From the NCBI RefSeq assembly GCF_900106755.1, contig NZ_FNNN01000002.1, positions 62,001 to 126,000 of the forward strand: a DNA stretch of 64,000 nucleotides, read 5' to 3'. Of the stretch, positions 46,433 to 55,557 are shown one piece after another (positions within the stretch are counted from its first letter, which is position 1; every line of letters starts with the position of its first letter). A model generated the notes under the pieces. The model searched no databases. It worked only from the letters and a program-made list of their open reading frames with translations, and was not told the DNA's origin. The stretch comes from Bacteroides faecis MAJ27. GTDB lineage: Bacteria; Bacteroidota; Bacteroidia; Bacteroidales; Bacteroidaceae. Both the position numbers and the translations under genes were made by a program.

Positions 46433-46798
46433 TCAACGTCGTCTGAATATCCGTTCAAACAGGAAAATAAAGATACATCCTGCCCCATAGCAGACGATAT
46501 CTTTCCAATCGAACGTAGATCCCAGAATAATTCTTAATGCACGGTTGGTGATTCCCAGCGTTTCCACCAATTGAAAATATTGCAGAATTTCGACAAAGCA
46601 GGCGAACAGGAAGACATAAAACGGCAGGCGGGGAATCCCTGTCGGGATGAATATACGCACGAAGCTATACACCAGTACTACCACCAAAGCATCTCCCATA
46701 TAAGGACGTACGAAACTATCACGCACATACAAGGCTATGAGCACCTCTATACAAAATATCATCAGAAAACTAATGATGTAAAATATCCTTTTCTCCAT
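46433..46798 (-). CDS. DUF2809-like membrane protein
   Basis: The 121-residue protein has four membrane helices and the DUF2809 pattern (RPYMGDALVVVLVYSFVR, FVEILQYFQLVETLGI, DWKDIVCYGAGC). Related proteins are annotated VanZ/YjgN-like. It is convergent with the ion-channel gene, ending six bases after it. Function unknown. Confidence 0.85.
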   Translation of the reverse strand: MEKRIFYIISFLMIFCIEVLIALYVRDSFVRPYMGDALVVVLVYSFVRIFIPTGIPRLPFYVFLFACFVEILQYFQLVETLGITNRALRIILGSTFDWKDIVCYGAGCIFIFLFERIFRRR

Positions 46799-46924
46799 TT
46801 CTTATTCAATCTTTGGCGTGATGCACGGTTTTGACTGCGAATATACGATAAAATGCAGACGCTACGTTCAAATATTACTAAATTAATAGCACAAAAAGAG
46901 AAAAGAATTGTATATTTATAGGAC

Positions 46925-47035
46925 TAACCGTTTTTTAAGAAAAAGACAGAAGAAACAAAAGAACAGAAGAAATAAGAACAGAAAAACAAGAACTAAAGAA
47001 AGAAACAAACAAAGAAAAGAAAGGAGACCGAACCT
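46925..47035 (+). promoter_or_regulatory. Purine-rich leader of the mgtC-like gene
   Basis: From 46936 to 47028 the plus strand is almost entirely A and G with scattered C and very few T. It cannot fold by itself and contains no ATG frame. A TATATTTATAG promoter-like box lies at ~46910-46920, and AGGAG (47021-47025) precedes the ATG at 47036, a rare Shine-Dalgarno match. It may be a standby site for ribosomes or a protein-binding leader. Confidence 0.45.
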
Positions 47036-47704
47036 ATGATGTTGAACGTTGATTTTATGTTAAGATTACTGGTCGCAGGAATACTGGGAGCCATCATCGG
47101 ACTGGACCGTGAATACCGTGCCAAGGAAGCCGGATACCGCACTCACTTCCTCGTATCATTGGGCAGTGCCCTGATTATGATTGTTTCGCAGTACGGATTT
47201 CAGGAGATCATCAAAGAAAACAGTGTGACACTCGACCCCAGTCGTGTAGCGGCACAAGTAGTAAGCGGCATCGGATTTATCGGTGCGGGAACCATTATCC
47301 TACAGAAACAAATCGTCCGCGGACTGACTACAGCCGCCGGTATATGGGCCACAGCCGGCATCGGTCTGGCAGTCGGCGCAGGAATGTACGCCATCGGCAT
47401 AGCCACTACCGTGCTGACTCTGATCGGACTGGAACTACTCAGCTATATCTTCAAAAGCGTAGGCATGAAAAGCTCAATGATCGCATTCTCTACTAACAAC
47501 AAAGATACTTTAAAGCAGATAGCAGACAGATTCAATTCAAAAGATTATATGATTGTCTCTTACGAAATGCAAACACTACATCCGGGTGAAATGGAATCCT
47601 ATCAGGTCACAATGGTCATCAAATCGAAACGGAACAATGATGAAGGACATCTGCTTTCGTTGATGCAGAACTTTCCGGATGTAACGGTGCAGCGGATAGA
47701 ATGA
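47036..47704 (+). CDS. MgtC/SapB-family membrane protein
   Basis: The 222-residue protein has the MgtC core: GILGAIIGLDREYRAKEAGYRTH, VVSGIGFIGAGTII and GLTTAAGIWATAGIGLAVG, with about five membrane helices, and a C-terminal ACT-like cytoplasmic domain. MgtC proteins respond to low Mg2+ and modulate ATP synthase or phosphate uptake in enterobacteria. Its long A-rich leader suggests post-transcriptional control. Confidence 0.9.
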   Translation: MMLNVDFMLRLLVAGILGAIIGLDREYRAKEAGYRTHFLVSLGSALIMIVSQYGFQEIIKENSVTLDPSRVAAQVVSGIGFIGAGTIILQKQIVRGLTTAAGIWATAGIGLAVGAGMYAIGIATTVLTLIGLELLSYIFKSVGMKSSMIAFSTNNKDTLKQIADRFNSKDYMIVSYEMQTLHPGEMESYQVTMVIKSKRNNDEGHLLSLMQNFPDVTVQRIE

Positions 47705-47713
47705 AGAAATTCA

Positions 47714-48496
47714 TCATTTCTCATTTCCCTGCTTTTCCGTCAAATACTTCCAGTAGCGAACAGGCATATCCTTTTTATGCTTTCTCGGATTCATACGTTC
47801 CTTGATGCAGATAGCCTTGAAATACGTTTTCCAGAGTTTCTGAAAGATCTTCTCGTTCTCATCCATCAGACTCTCGTCCAGCATGCCCGTAATCAGATGA
47901 GCGGCCTTGCTGTCGTCATCAAAAGAGATCGTAGTCACTTCCTGCAAATCATAGTAAAAGCCATAACGTCGCTTCATATCATAGACAATCCACTTCTGAT
48001 CGGCAAAGCGGTCCTTGAAGTGCTGGATAGTCAGTGGTAAGGCATTGTACTGCGGTTCAAAGGCAGCAAAGAAAGTACCGTCCGCCGCTTTCTGAAAACG
48101 TACGAACTGCATCAGATGCACCCGTTCACCATCCACCTTCTTCCAAATCTGAGCAAGCTGAAGTACATCCGGATCACCGAAGTTAGTCTCGATAGAGCGA
48201 GGAGCGTCAATCGCCTTACGGATATAACGAAAAATAAGCATCCCTATATTCGGCAATTCCGACAACCAGCTCTGGGTGAGGCAGCCGAGCGCGGAAGCGG
48301 AAACCTTCTTCTGCAAACCACGCCACACACGGGCGGCTTTCTCTTCGTCGGTGACCACCGTATGCAGCTCATCGTAAAACAAAGGCAACGCATCCCCTTC
48401 CGACAACAGGAAATCGGGAAAGGTCTTACGAAAATAAGCGTCGAAGACAGCAGTCAGCAACCCGTCAAAGGTTTTATCGTAGATATAAACATTCAT
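47714..48496 (-). CDS. TIGR03915-family (DUF4130) putative DNA repair protein
   Basis: The 260-residue protein matches the TIGR03915/DUF4130 family: YDKTFDGLLTAVFDAY at the start, DVLQLAQIWKKVDGERVHLMQFVRF in the middle, and CIKERMNPRKHKKDMPVRYWKYL at the end. In other bacteria this domain is encoded next to, or fused with, UdgX-type DNA glycosylases and radical-SAM proteins. Here the partner radical-SAM gene lies 43 bases upstream. The biochemical role is unknown; a DNA repair function is inferred from linkage. Confidence 0.9.
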   Translation of the reverse strand: MNVYIYDKTFDGLLTAVFDAYFRKTFPDFLLSEGDALPLFYDELHTVVTDEEKAARVWRGLQKKVSASALGCLTQSWLSELPNIGMLIFRYIRKAIDAPRSIETNFGDPDVLQLAQIWKKVDGERVHLMQFVRFQKAADGTFFAAFEPQYNALPLTIQHFKDRFADQKWIVYDMKRRYGFYYDLQEVTTISFDDDSKAAHLITGMLDESLMDENEKIFQKLWKTYFKAICIKERMNPRKHKKDMPVRYWKYLTEKQGNEK

Positions 48497-48539
48497 TATC
48501 TCCCGGTTTTACAATACATTCCAGACATCTTCTTTATTT

Positions 48540-49808
48540 CTATTCTCCGAAATCCAGTACCAGCTGCCGGTCATCCACCTTCTTCTTCGGCTTCGGGAGC
48601 AGCAGGCTGCGTACCCGCTGCGGAGAAAGCTCGTTCACCGTCTGCATCTGCAAAGGCAGTTCCCTGCACGTAATGAAGTACTGCGCTTTTTTCATCACTA
48701 CGCCTATCTTCTTCAATTCATAAAAGCCCAGACGGGAAAAACGGCGGGATGCCACAATCAGCTTAGCCGACTTCACCCCGATACCCGGCACACGGAGCAA
48801 CAGTTCATAATCTGCCTTATTGATATCGACCGGAAACAGTTCCGGATGACGCAAAGCCCATGAGAGTTTCGGATCTATCTCCAGGTCGAGATCGGGATAA
48901 GCGTCATCCACTATCTCGTCCACTTTAAACTGATAGAAGCGCAGCAGCCAGTCCGCCTGATAGAGACGGTTCTCGCGTACCAGAGGCGGTTGTTTCAGTG
49001 CGGGCAGCCGCGTATCGTATGTGTTCACGGAGACATATCCGGAATAGTAAACACGCTTCATCGTCGGTCGCCCATAGAGAGCCGACGAAAGGAAAAGAAT
49101 ATCTTTATCCGACTCGGAGGTAGCTCCTACAATCATCTGCGTGCTCTGTCCCGCAGGGGCAAAGCGCGGAGCGTGGCGAAACTTCTGCCGTTCTTCCTTG
49201 CTTTCGAGCACTCCTTGCTGAATATACTTCATCGGGGCGAACACACTCTTATGGTCCTTTTCGGGAGCGAGCAGTTTGAGGTTTTCCTCTTTGGGTATTT
49301 CTACGTTGACGCTGAGACGGTCGGCATACAGACCGGCTTCATTCACCAGTTCCCGGCTCGCTCCGGGAATGCTTTTCAGATGGATATATCCGTTGAAGCG
49401 GTGCACTTGACGCAGATCTTTCGCCACGCGTACCAGCCGTTCCATTGTATAGTCGGGACTACGGACCACACCGGAACTGAGAAACAAGCCTTCGATATAG
49501 TTTCGCCGGTAAAATTCAATTGTCAGTTCCACCAGTTCGGACACAGACAGGGTGGCGCGGGGAAGATCATTGCTGCGCCGGTTGATGCAGTAGGCACAGT
49601 CGTAAATACAATAATTGGTCAGCATGACTTTGAGCAGGGAGATGCACCGTCCGTCTTCGGCAAAACTGTGGCAGATTCCCCATCCTCCTACGGTATTGCC
49701 CAGCATGCCCGGTTTGTTGGAGCGCACTGTACCGCTGGATGCACAGGATACATCGTACTTGGCGGATTCTGCCAGAATCTTTAGTTTAGCGAGGACATTT
49801 TCGTTCAT
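48540..49808 (-). CDS. TIGR03916-family radical-SAM DNA repair/modification protein
   Basis: The protein (422 residues from the preferred start) has a radical-SAM CxxxCxxC motif (NYCIYDCAYCINRRS) and a C-terminal helix-hairpin-helix (LLRVPGIGVKSAKLIVASRR) for DNA contact. I chose the ATG at 49808 (MNENVLAKL), since the extension to 50018 has no homology character and runs through a terminator-like hairpin. It forms an operon with the TIGR03915 gene. Repair of a specific DNA lesion is likely but unproven. Confidence 0.9.
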   Translation of the reverse strand: MNENVLAKLKILAESAKYDVSCASSGTVRSNKPGMLGNTVGGWGICHSFAEDGRCISLLKVMLTNYCIYDCAYCINRRSNDLPRATLSVSELVELTIEFYRRNYIEGLFLSSGVVRSPDYTMERLVRVAKDLRQVHRFNGYIHLKSIPGASRELVNEAGLYADRLSVNVEIPKEENLKLLAPEKDHKSVFAPMKYIQQGVLESKEERQKFRHAPRFAPAGQSTQMIVGATSESDKDILFLSSALYGRPTMKRVYYSGYVSVNTYDTRLPALKQPPLVRENRLYQADWLLRFYQFKVDEIVDDAYPDLDLEIDPKLSWALRHPELFPVDINKADYELLLRVPGIGVKSAKLIVASRRFSRLGFYELKKIGVVMKKAQYFITCRELPLQMQTVNELSPQRVRSLLLPKPKKKVDDRQLVLDFGE

Positions 49809-49924
49809 GGACTCAATCTGATTAGAGTCGCAAATATACGATTTTAATCGGAATGCTTGGGTGATAATGAACCAAATCACACGCATTTTGTTCTTTATAA
49901 ACAAAACAATCAGTCTCTCTATAT

Positions 49925-49968
49925 ATAAAAAAGAGGATGCCCGTGGGAAAATGTGAGGGGCATCCTCT
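49925..49968 (-). terminator. Terminator downstream of the OmpA gene
   Basis: On the minus strand an 11-bp stem AGAGGATGCCC / GGGCATCCTCT (49932-49942 and 49958-49968) is followed by TTTTTTATATA. It lies ~220 bases after the OmpA stop and shortly before the radical-SAM gene start at 49808, which it separates from that gene. Confidence 0.65.
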
Positions 49969-50022
49969 GCAAAGAACAGAAGGCGGAAAAAAAGACTTTC
50001 ACAAGCATCGTTTTCCATCTGT

Positions 50023-50118
50023 TCACGTGGGGTTTTTCTTCACATTTAAGTGAAAAAAAGGGTTCATTACAGAAGTCCGGGCTTTCACAAGCACGGGCTT
50101 CCTCTTTTTACTCATCAT
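50023..50118 (-). CDS. Doubtful 31-residue basic ORF
   Basis: The frame (MMSKKRKPVLVKARTS...) lies between the OmpA stop and its terminator. It is strongly basic and has no recognised family. A 12-base direct repeat CTTTCACAAGCA (about 49996 and 50089) overlaps it. It could be a real small protein of the OmpA transcript or chance. Confidence 0.2.
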   Translation of the reverse strand: MMSKKRKPVLVKARTSVMNPFFHLNVKKNPT

Positions 50119-50189
50119 GCAGGGTACCTCATCTTATTATTAATAGAATAGAGGAATAGGGAAAACCCCGCACGAGAAGTGGGAAAATA

Positions 50190-51284
50190 TTATTCCGCAA
50201 TACAGATACTTACCCGGTTTTCTTCCGGCACGCGGTAAGGCTGTACAGTATCTCCTTTAAAGTCCGTTACGATTCTGCTTGCTGCGATGCCTTTGGCTTT
50301 CAGTGCGTCGGCAACGTTCTTCGCACGTTTCTCGGATAAGGCCAGGTTGATTCTCGGATTACCGGTTTCTTTGTCGGCATATCCGGTGATGGCAACTTTG
50401 CTGTTCGGATACTTTTCCATGTATGCCACCATCGCGTCAATCTTCGACAACTGGTCATTCTGAATTTTCGCAGAATTTAAAGCAAAGAAAATATTTTGTT
50501 TCATCGGTTCCACTACTACTGCCGGTTCCGGTTTCGGCTGTGGCTTTTCTACCACAGGCTGAGGTTTCGGTTGCTCCACTACCGGTTCCGGTTCATAGTA
50601 TACCGGGGCTGTTTTCTTATAGCTCTTGCCTAATTTGATATTCAGACCAACCAGAACATTGAACTGCCAGTCACAGTTGCCTGCCTTTTTGGAATTGAAT
50701 TTGTCGGAAAGAGCATTTGCATTTCCTTCAATATTGATAGCCAGCCGGTCATTGAGGCGCAGGTCGCATCCCAGTCCAAAGCGTCCGGCTACAAGGTTTT
50801 GTTTGTCTTGCCACAGATACTCCAGTTCGTGAGATCTTGTGTCCAGTGCATTTGCTTCGTCGTTATCGAAAGCATGATTCAATCCTACGCCGCCAAAAAT
50901 ATATCCGTTGAATACACGTTTCGGATTAAAACCACAAAATAAAGTACTGAGGTCTGCCATAAGGTCCAGATTGCCTTGCAGATATTTGTATTGATAGGTT
51001 TGAGAAGGAGTGACCCATCCTGCCTTTGCCTGCCAACCGCTTACGCCTAAACGGGCTCCAAATGCGGGTGCAAACTTATACCCTACATTGACGGCTGCTG
51101 CCGGAGAGATCAAATCGGTAAAATCGGCTTCGCCTACTGTGTGAGCGGCTCCCGCCTGTACTTGCATAGACCAATGAGGTTTGAACACTGTCTTACCTTC
51201 TTCCTTGATTCGCTGTTCCTGAGCGAACGCCATAGTACTACTGACAGTAAGCAGAGATAATAATAGCAAATTTCTTATTTTCAT
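50190..51284 (-). CDS. OmpA-family outer-membrane protein
   Basis: The 364-residue protein has a signal peptide (LLLLSLLTVSSTMAFA), an eight-strand-type barrel (about 40-215), a Pro/Glu-rich hinge (EPVVEQPKPQPVVEKP) and a C-terminal OmpA peptidoglycan-binding domain (ALNSAKIQNDQLSKIDAMV, NLALSEKRAKNVADALKAKG). It anchors the outer membrane to the wall. It lies 120 bases after the large coiled-coil lipoprotein gene on the same strand, separated by a terminator; part of its transcription may come from that gene's invertible promoter. Confidence 0.93.
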   Translation of the reverse strand: MKIRNLLLLSLLTVSSTMAFAQEQRIKEEGKTVFKPHWSMQVQAGAAHTVGEADFTDLISPAAAVNVGYKFAPAFGARLGVSGWQAKAGWVTPSQTYQYKYLQGNLDLMADLSTLFCGFNPKRVFNGYIFGGVGLNHAFDNDEANALDTRSHELEYLWQDKQNLVAGRFGLGCDLRLNDRLAINIEGNANALSDKFNSKKAGNCDWQFNVLVGLNIKLGKSYKKTAPVYYEPEPVVEQPKPQPVVEKPQPKPEPAVVVEPMKQNIFFALNSAKIQNDQLSKIDAMVAYMEKYPNSKVAITGYADKETGNPRINLALSEKRAKNVADALKAKGIAASRIVTDFKGDTVQPYRVPEENRVSICIAE

Positions 51285-51320
51285 AATATTTTTATTTTAA
51301 GTCTTATGAAAAACTTTGTG

Positions 51321-51353
51321 AAAAAGGGGGGGCCCTTCTGTAGAGCCCCCTTT
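51321..51353 (-). terminator. G/C-rich terminator after the coiled-coil lipoprotein gene
   Basis: On the minus strand AAAAGGGGG pairs with CCCCC(CC)TTTTT around a short loop (ACAGAAG), typical of a Rho-independent terminator that also precedes the OmpA gene. Confidence 0.65.
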
Positions 51354-51406
51354 TAGATTTATTCTGTCTAAGAATCATTTCAAAGACATTCACACATTAT
51401 CAACTG

Positions 51407-54400
51407 TTACTTAACAGGTTTCACCAAAATAGTCAACTGAGAAGTAGCAGTACCCCAACCGTAATTTACAGTAGCAGGGATGAAGATCTTATATTCAGAT
51501 CCTACCGGTGAATTAACATTCACATACTTAACAGTATTACCTTCCTGAACCAAAGTAGCACCGTTAGGCAACTTACCATTAGCCAAATTGGTAGTAGCTT
51601 TCGTTACATCCAATTTAACTTCACCGAATGGGCCATAGAAGTACCAGTATTGTCCAGCAACCCATTGATCAGTTGTTTCTGTGTAAGTAGTCCATACATA
51701 GCATCCGCATCCAGCAGTTTCTCCATCAACTGATCCGTTGAAGTTAGGATAGTCAGAATGTTCATGTTTAACTTCTTCCCAAGTACCATCAATCCATTCG
51801 TACTTAGCCGGAGTATACTCGATACCTGCTACGTAAGTGTATTCAACGAGTTGACCTTCTAAGATAACTCTATTGGTGTATTCAGTTTTTCCAATCTGAT
51901 CTACTTTAGCAAAAGGATGAATTTCCCAACCCTTAGCGCGAAGTTGAGCTTCAATAGCCTTATCAGCATCAGCTTGCGTTTCTGCTTCAGCAGTGAAAGT
52001 AGCTCTATCTTCTTCAACCCACTCATACTTCATGAAACCAACTTTCTTATATTTAAGATAGCTATATGTTGCAGTTGCAGTATACATAGTTACAGGCTTA
52101 ACAGCTGTGAAAGAAACTTTCTTAGTTATCACATTCAACTTAGCTTCTTGTGTCTGTACATAGTGGCCGTCAACATATTCATACTTCGGAGTATACTTGA
52201 AGTCCCAATAAGATACACTTCCTGTAACAGATTCCTGATAAGGAGCAGTAATCGCTTCACCTCTCCAGTCTGTCAATAATTTATTATGCTGGAAGTTAGC
52301 GATATCACCACCAGTCTTAGCATCCTGCAAAGAAATTTCACCTGGCATATTCAGATTAACAGGACGGATAAAGTTAACCACGAAGCTATGTTGTGAAAGC
52401 TCATCACCGCTCTCCAATTTATAAACATGTTTAACTACAGCCTGCAGACCACCTTCGCTATTCAATGCTTTCTTAACCGCATCATCATTCTTATCCAAAG
52501 AGATTACAGTTCCATTGATCTTAACACCTGACAATACAGTCGTAGTAGCCTTACCATTAGATCTAGTTTCGATTATCTCATAGTAATCTTCAACACATTT
52601 AGGAAGTCCGGTTACTGTATGTTCTGTATAAGCTGCTTCCAGATCTTGATTGAACTGGCAGTTTTCAGGATCTTCATCATTATCAGTCGGAACTGTTACA
52701 TTCACATCAAAATCATCAGCTGAAGTACCGGCCAAGGTCCAATAAGTATCATTCTTAACCAGTTTTTCTTCAAATGTCGGCAACTTCACATCAATTGTGA
52801 ATTGGAATGTTACAGCAGCAGGATATTCAGAAGAAGCCAGTTTGTTCTTCACTGTAATGCTTGCTACGAAAGTAGAAGTAGAACCAATCTTACCAAGTTC
52901 ACCATGTTTGAATGACCAAACAATCTTCTTAGTTGCAACTCCGGCTGAAGTAGGACCGTCTACGATGCTAGGAGCTGACATTCCATAAGCACTACCGTTC
53001 TTCGTTACAGCAGTTGTAGCAGTAGAAGCGTCATACAGATTCCAGAATTCTTCGTGGCTCATACCAACTTCACCAAGACTGTTTGCAATCTTACGGTACA
53101 GGTTCTCACGAATGTATTCTTCGTTCATTTCATAAGTAGCAGCAGTTGTTGAGCACTCGTAAGTCAATGTTCCCAAAGTCATAGGCAGAGTCATATCATC
53201 ACTCTTAGTAACTCCGATTTCTACTTTCACGAAACCACGACGTACTACATTACCGTCAGCATCAACCAGTTCAACTTTCAAGATCGGAGTACGACCGATA
53301 GCTTCTTTGCTGAAATCTTCTGCCTGATACAAACCAGCTTCAGCATCATTACATTTGATCCATTTCTGCTGGTCAGTAGTAGTAGCACCTGTTTCAATCT
53401 CATATTTAGAACTTGCTACAGCAAATCTATATGATAAGCTGTAGTCCTCGATCGGGAATTTACGGTGAATATTAGTTTCTTCATTGTCACCGAAACAAGT
53501 TGCAACCAAGTCTTTCAAGTTGAATACTTCGTTGTAATACATCTTGTATCGAGGTTCTTCTAGTTTACAAGCATCAAATGTTGTTGCGTAATGAGCATCA
53601 GCTCCCCATTCTGTTAAAGTAGCATCATCGGCAATACGTACATCTGATGCATCCAATATATCATCGTAGATAGATACGTATGGAGAAGTTACCACTGCAC
53701 CTGTTTCGTCTTTATCAACAGCTTCACCTTTCAATGTAGCCTGCAAAGCGATCATATTCACATCGCTCTTTTCCGGCTGAGTTGAGTGAGCGTTCAGACG
53801 AAGCAGTTTGAAGTCAACTGTACCCTTTTCAGCATTAGCAACCGGTTCGCCACTGATTTCAACCCATTTGCTGGCAGCAGCACGAGTGTTGATCACTGTA
53901 ACAGTGCGATCAATGTAGCTATAGTCAGCGTTAGCCAACTTGAAGCTAGCCGGATTGAAGTGGTAGCTGGCAGTTGCCAAAGCAGCTGTAGAGAATTTAT
54001 AAGTAGTAGGGATTTCTGCATTTTCACTCTTGTCCATCGCACCATACTTCAACGAGCTGAACTTAATAGCTTCAACACCGTCTACAATATAATCAGGAGC
54101 AAATGTGATGCTTGACAAACGAGCTACAACCAATATGTGCAATTGATCCAAGTCAGGTTTGATTTCTTCTCTGATTTGTTTCTGAATTTCAGCAATAGCC
54201 GGTTTGATATTGTCCTTGATATCATTTTTAATATCAGTCAACTGATTATTGATACGTTCTTCCAGATTAGCCATATCTGTAGCAGTCTGGTTCTTCAGAT
54301 TTGTAATAGCTTCTGCATTACCGTTAATCAGTTCTTTCAGTCCGCCTTCACCGTTGATTTCATTCCACAGTTTCTCAATTTCTGTTTGAGCAGTGGCGAT

Positions 54401-55063
54401 ATCTTCTACGGCTTTCTTTATAGCTTCAGCATTAGCAGTGTAATCAAGACAAGCTTCTTTATATTCTTCTAATGTAGCCGACTGAATTTTCAAGTTTTCA
54501 TATGCCGCCATCAAAGTTGCAATAGCCTGCTTCGCATCGCGCATGTCTTCGGCCACCTGATCCGGATCCAGATTGTTCAATCTTTCTTCGATACCCTCAA
54601 TTTTACCTGCAATTGCAGTTTGGGCTGCTTCAAAAACTTCCCTGTCAACTTTTCCGTCGATAGACTCTTGCAACAGTACCTTCAACGCTTCCACCTGCTT
54701 TTTAGCTTCTTCTATTGCTTCAGCTTTAGCATTAGCAGCAGCCTCCTGAGCGGCAGCAGCATCAGCTTTCGCCTGAGCAGCATCAGCAGCAGCCTGGTCA
54801 CCGGCAGCCTTAGCAGCTTCAGCTTCAGCCTTAGCAGCATCAGCAGCTTCTTTGGCGGCATCGGCAGCCGTTTGTGCAGCCTTAGCAGCAGCATCTAACG
54901 TAGCCAGCTGTTTTTCAAGAGCTGTAACGGAGCTTTGATTTCCGTCAATTTGTTCTTGTAGCCCCTTGATGTCGTCATCATAGTCTTTACAAGAAGTAAA
55001 TGTACCCGCTGAAGCCGCTAATAGCGCTCCAAACAGGACGACACTTAAATACTTTTTGTTCAT
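51407..55063 (-). CDS. Large coiled-coil surface lipoprotein (S-layer-like)
   Basis: The 1218-residue protein has a lipoprotein signal (GTFTSCKDYDDD, Cys25, with acidic residues after it that favour surface export). Residues ~35-330 are a long Ala/Lys/Glu/Asp coiled coil with heptads such as AAKAAQTAADAAKEAAD. The rest is a beta-rich body of about 880 residues, with CGCYVW near 1165. The layout resembles the BT1927-type phase-variable S-layer lipoproteins of B. thetaiotaomicron. A 180-base leader separates it from an invertible segment whose promoter, in this sequence, points away. It should be a major surface protein when on. Confidence 0.85.
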   Translation of the reverse strand: MNKKYLSVVLFGALLAASAGTFTSCKDYDDDIKGLQEQIDGNQSSVTALEKQLATLDAAAKAAQTAADAAKEAADAAKAEAEAAKAAGDQAAADAAQAKADAAAAQEAAANAKAEAIEEAKKQVEALKVLLQESIDGKVDREVFEAAQTAIAGKIEGIEERLNNLDPDQVAEDMRDAKQAIATLMAAYENLKIQSATLEEYKEACLDYTANAEAIKKAVEDIATAQTEIEKLWNEINGEGGLKELINGNAEAITNLKNQTATDMANLEERINNQLTDIKNDIKDNIKPAIAEIQKQIREEIKPDLDQLHILVVARLSSITFAPDYIVDGVEAIKFSSLKYGAMDKSENAEIPTTYKFSTAALATASYHFNPASFKLANADYSYIDRTVTVINTRAAASKWVEISGEPVANAEKGTVDFKLLRLNAHSTQPEKSDVNMIALQATLKGEAVDKDETGAVVTSPYVSIYDDILDASDVRIADDATLTEWGADAHYATTFDACKLEEPRYKMYYNEVFNLKDLVATCFGDNEETNIHRKFPIEDYSLSYRFAVASSKYEIETGATTTDQQKWIKCNDAEAGLYQAEDFSKEAIGRTPILKVELVDADGNVVRRGFVKVEIGVTKSDDMTLPMTLGTLTYECSTTAATYEMNEEYIRENLYRKIANSLGEVGMSHEEFWNLYDASTATTAVTKNGSAYGMSAPSIVDGPTSAGVATKKIVWSFKHGELGKIGSTSTFVASITVKNKLASSEYPAAVTFQFTIDVKLPTFEEKLVKNDTYWTLAGTSADDFDVNVTVPTDNDEDPENCQFNQDLEAAYTEHTVTGLPKCVEDYYEIIETRSNGKATTTVLSGVKINGTVISLDKNDDAVKKALNSEGGLQAVVKHVYKLESGDELSQHSFVVNFIRPVNLNMPGEISLQDAKTGGDIANFQHNKLLTDWRGEAITAPYQESVTGSVSYWDFKYTPKYEYVDGHYVQTQEAKLNVITKKVSFTAVKPVTMYTATATYSYLKYKKVGFMKYEWVEEDRATFTAEAETQADADKAIEAQLRAKGWEIHPFAKVDQIGKTEYTNRVILEGQLVEYTYVAGIEYTPAKYEWIDGTWEEVKHEHSDYPNFNGSVDGETAGCGCYVWTTYTETTDQWVAGQYWYFYGPFGEVKLDVTKATTNLANGKLPNGATLVQEGNTVKYVNVNSPVGSEYKIFIPATVNYGWGTATSQLTILVKPVK

Positions 55064-55244
55064 AATAAAAAAACTTTTAATTTATAAATTAAAAAAATAA
55101 TAAAAATATAGTCTTCAAATTCTTCTTCTCAAAATTCATTTCTCATTCCTTTCATTCCTTGTGCGACCTCCTTTTCTTAATTCATTCGACCTTTATTTCC
55201 CTTATACAATACACTTAAAAGCATATTCACCATACAACTTCAGC

Positions 55245-55549
55245 CCGTTACTTTGTAGGTAACGGGCACACCTTTGTCCCGGCTTCCGAAAAGCCGCTTT
55301 TATGAAAAACCAAGCATTTTGATCATGAAACATTTTTACCCCTGCTTTTGAGCTACGGCAGAGGGGAGGAAATTCTTTGTATCTTAATCAAAGGTTAATA
55401 AGGCCCTGGCAAAAGAAATCCGTCGTTTTATCGTATTATTTCTCTTTTTTTAGTAGTTTATCAGAAAAAATATCTTTTTTGTTTGCATGTTTTCCAAAAT
55501 ATATCCATCTTTGCAACGCCATTTGGCTCCGTTACCTACAAAGTAACGG
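55245..55549. promoter_or_regulatory. Invertible promoter segment bounded by 21-bp inverted repeats
   Basis: An exact 21-base inverted pair lies at 55245-55265 and 55529-55549 (CCGTTAC...GTAACGG); each copy is itself partly palindromic. The 263-base interior contains one good promoter: TTTG (55482-55485), 20 bases, CATCTTTG (55506-55513), pointing right, away from the lipoprotein gene at 55063. Inversion would place it facing that gene across the 180-base leader. The tyrosine recombinase gene ends eight bases beyond the right repeat. In this sequence the state is therefore OFF for the lipoprotein, if no other promoter exists. Confidence 0.82.
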
Positions 55550-55557
55550 TCTAGTTA

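Noticed and set aside
48540..50018. Longer start for the radical-SAM gene
   Set aside because: The added 70 residues cross a Rho-independent terminator of the OmpA gene and lack family similarity.
54712..54894. Minus-strand Leu/Arg/Lys-rich ORF in the coiled-coil lipoprotein gene
   Set aside because: It is a frame-shifted reading of the Ala-rich heptad repeats.
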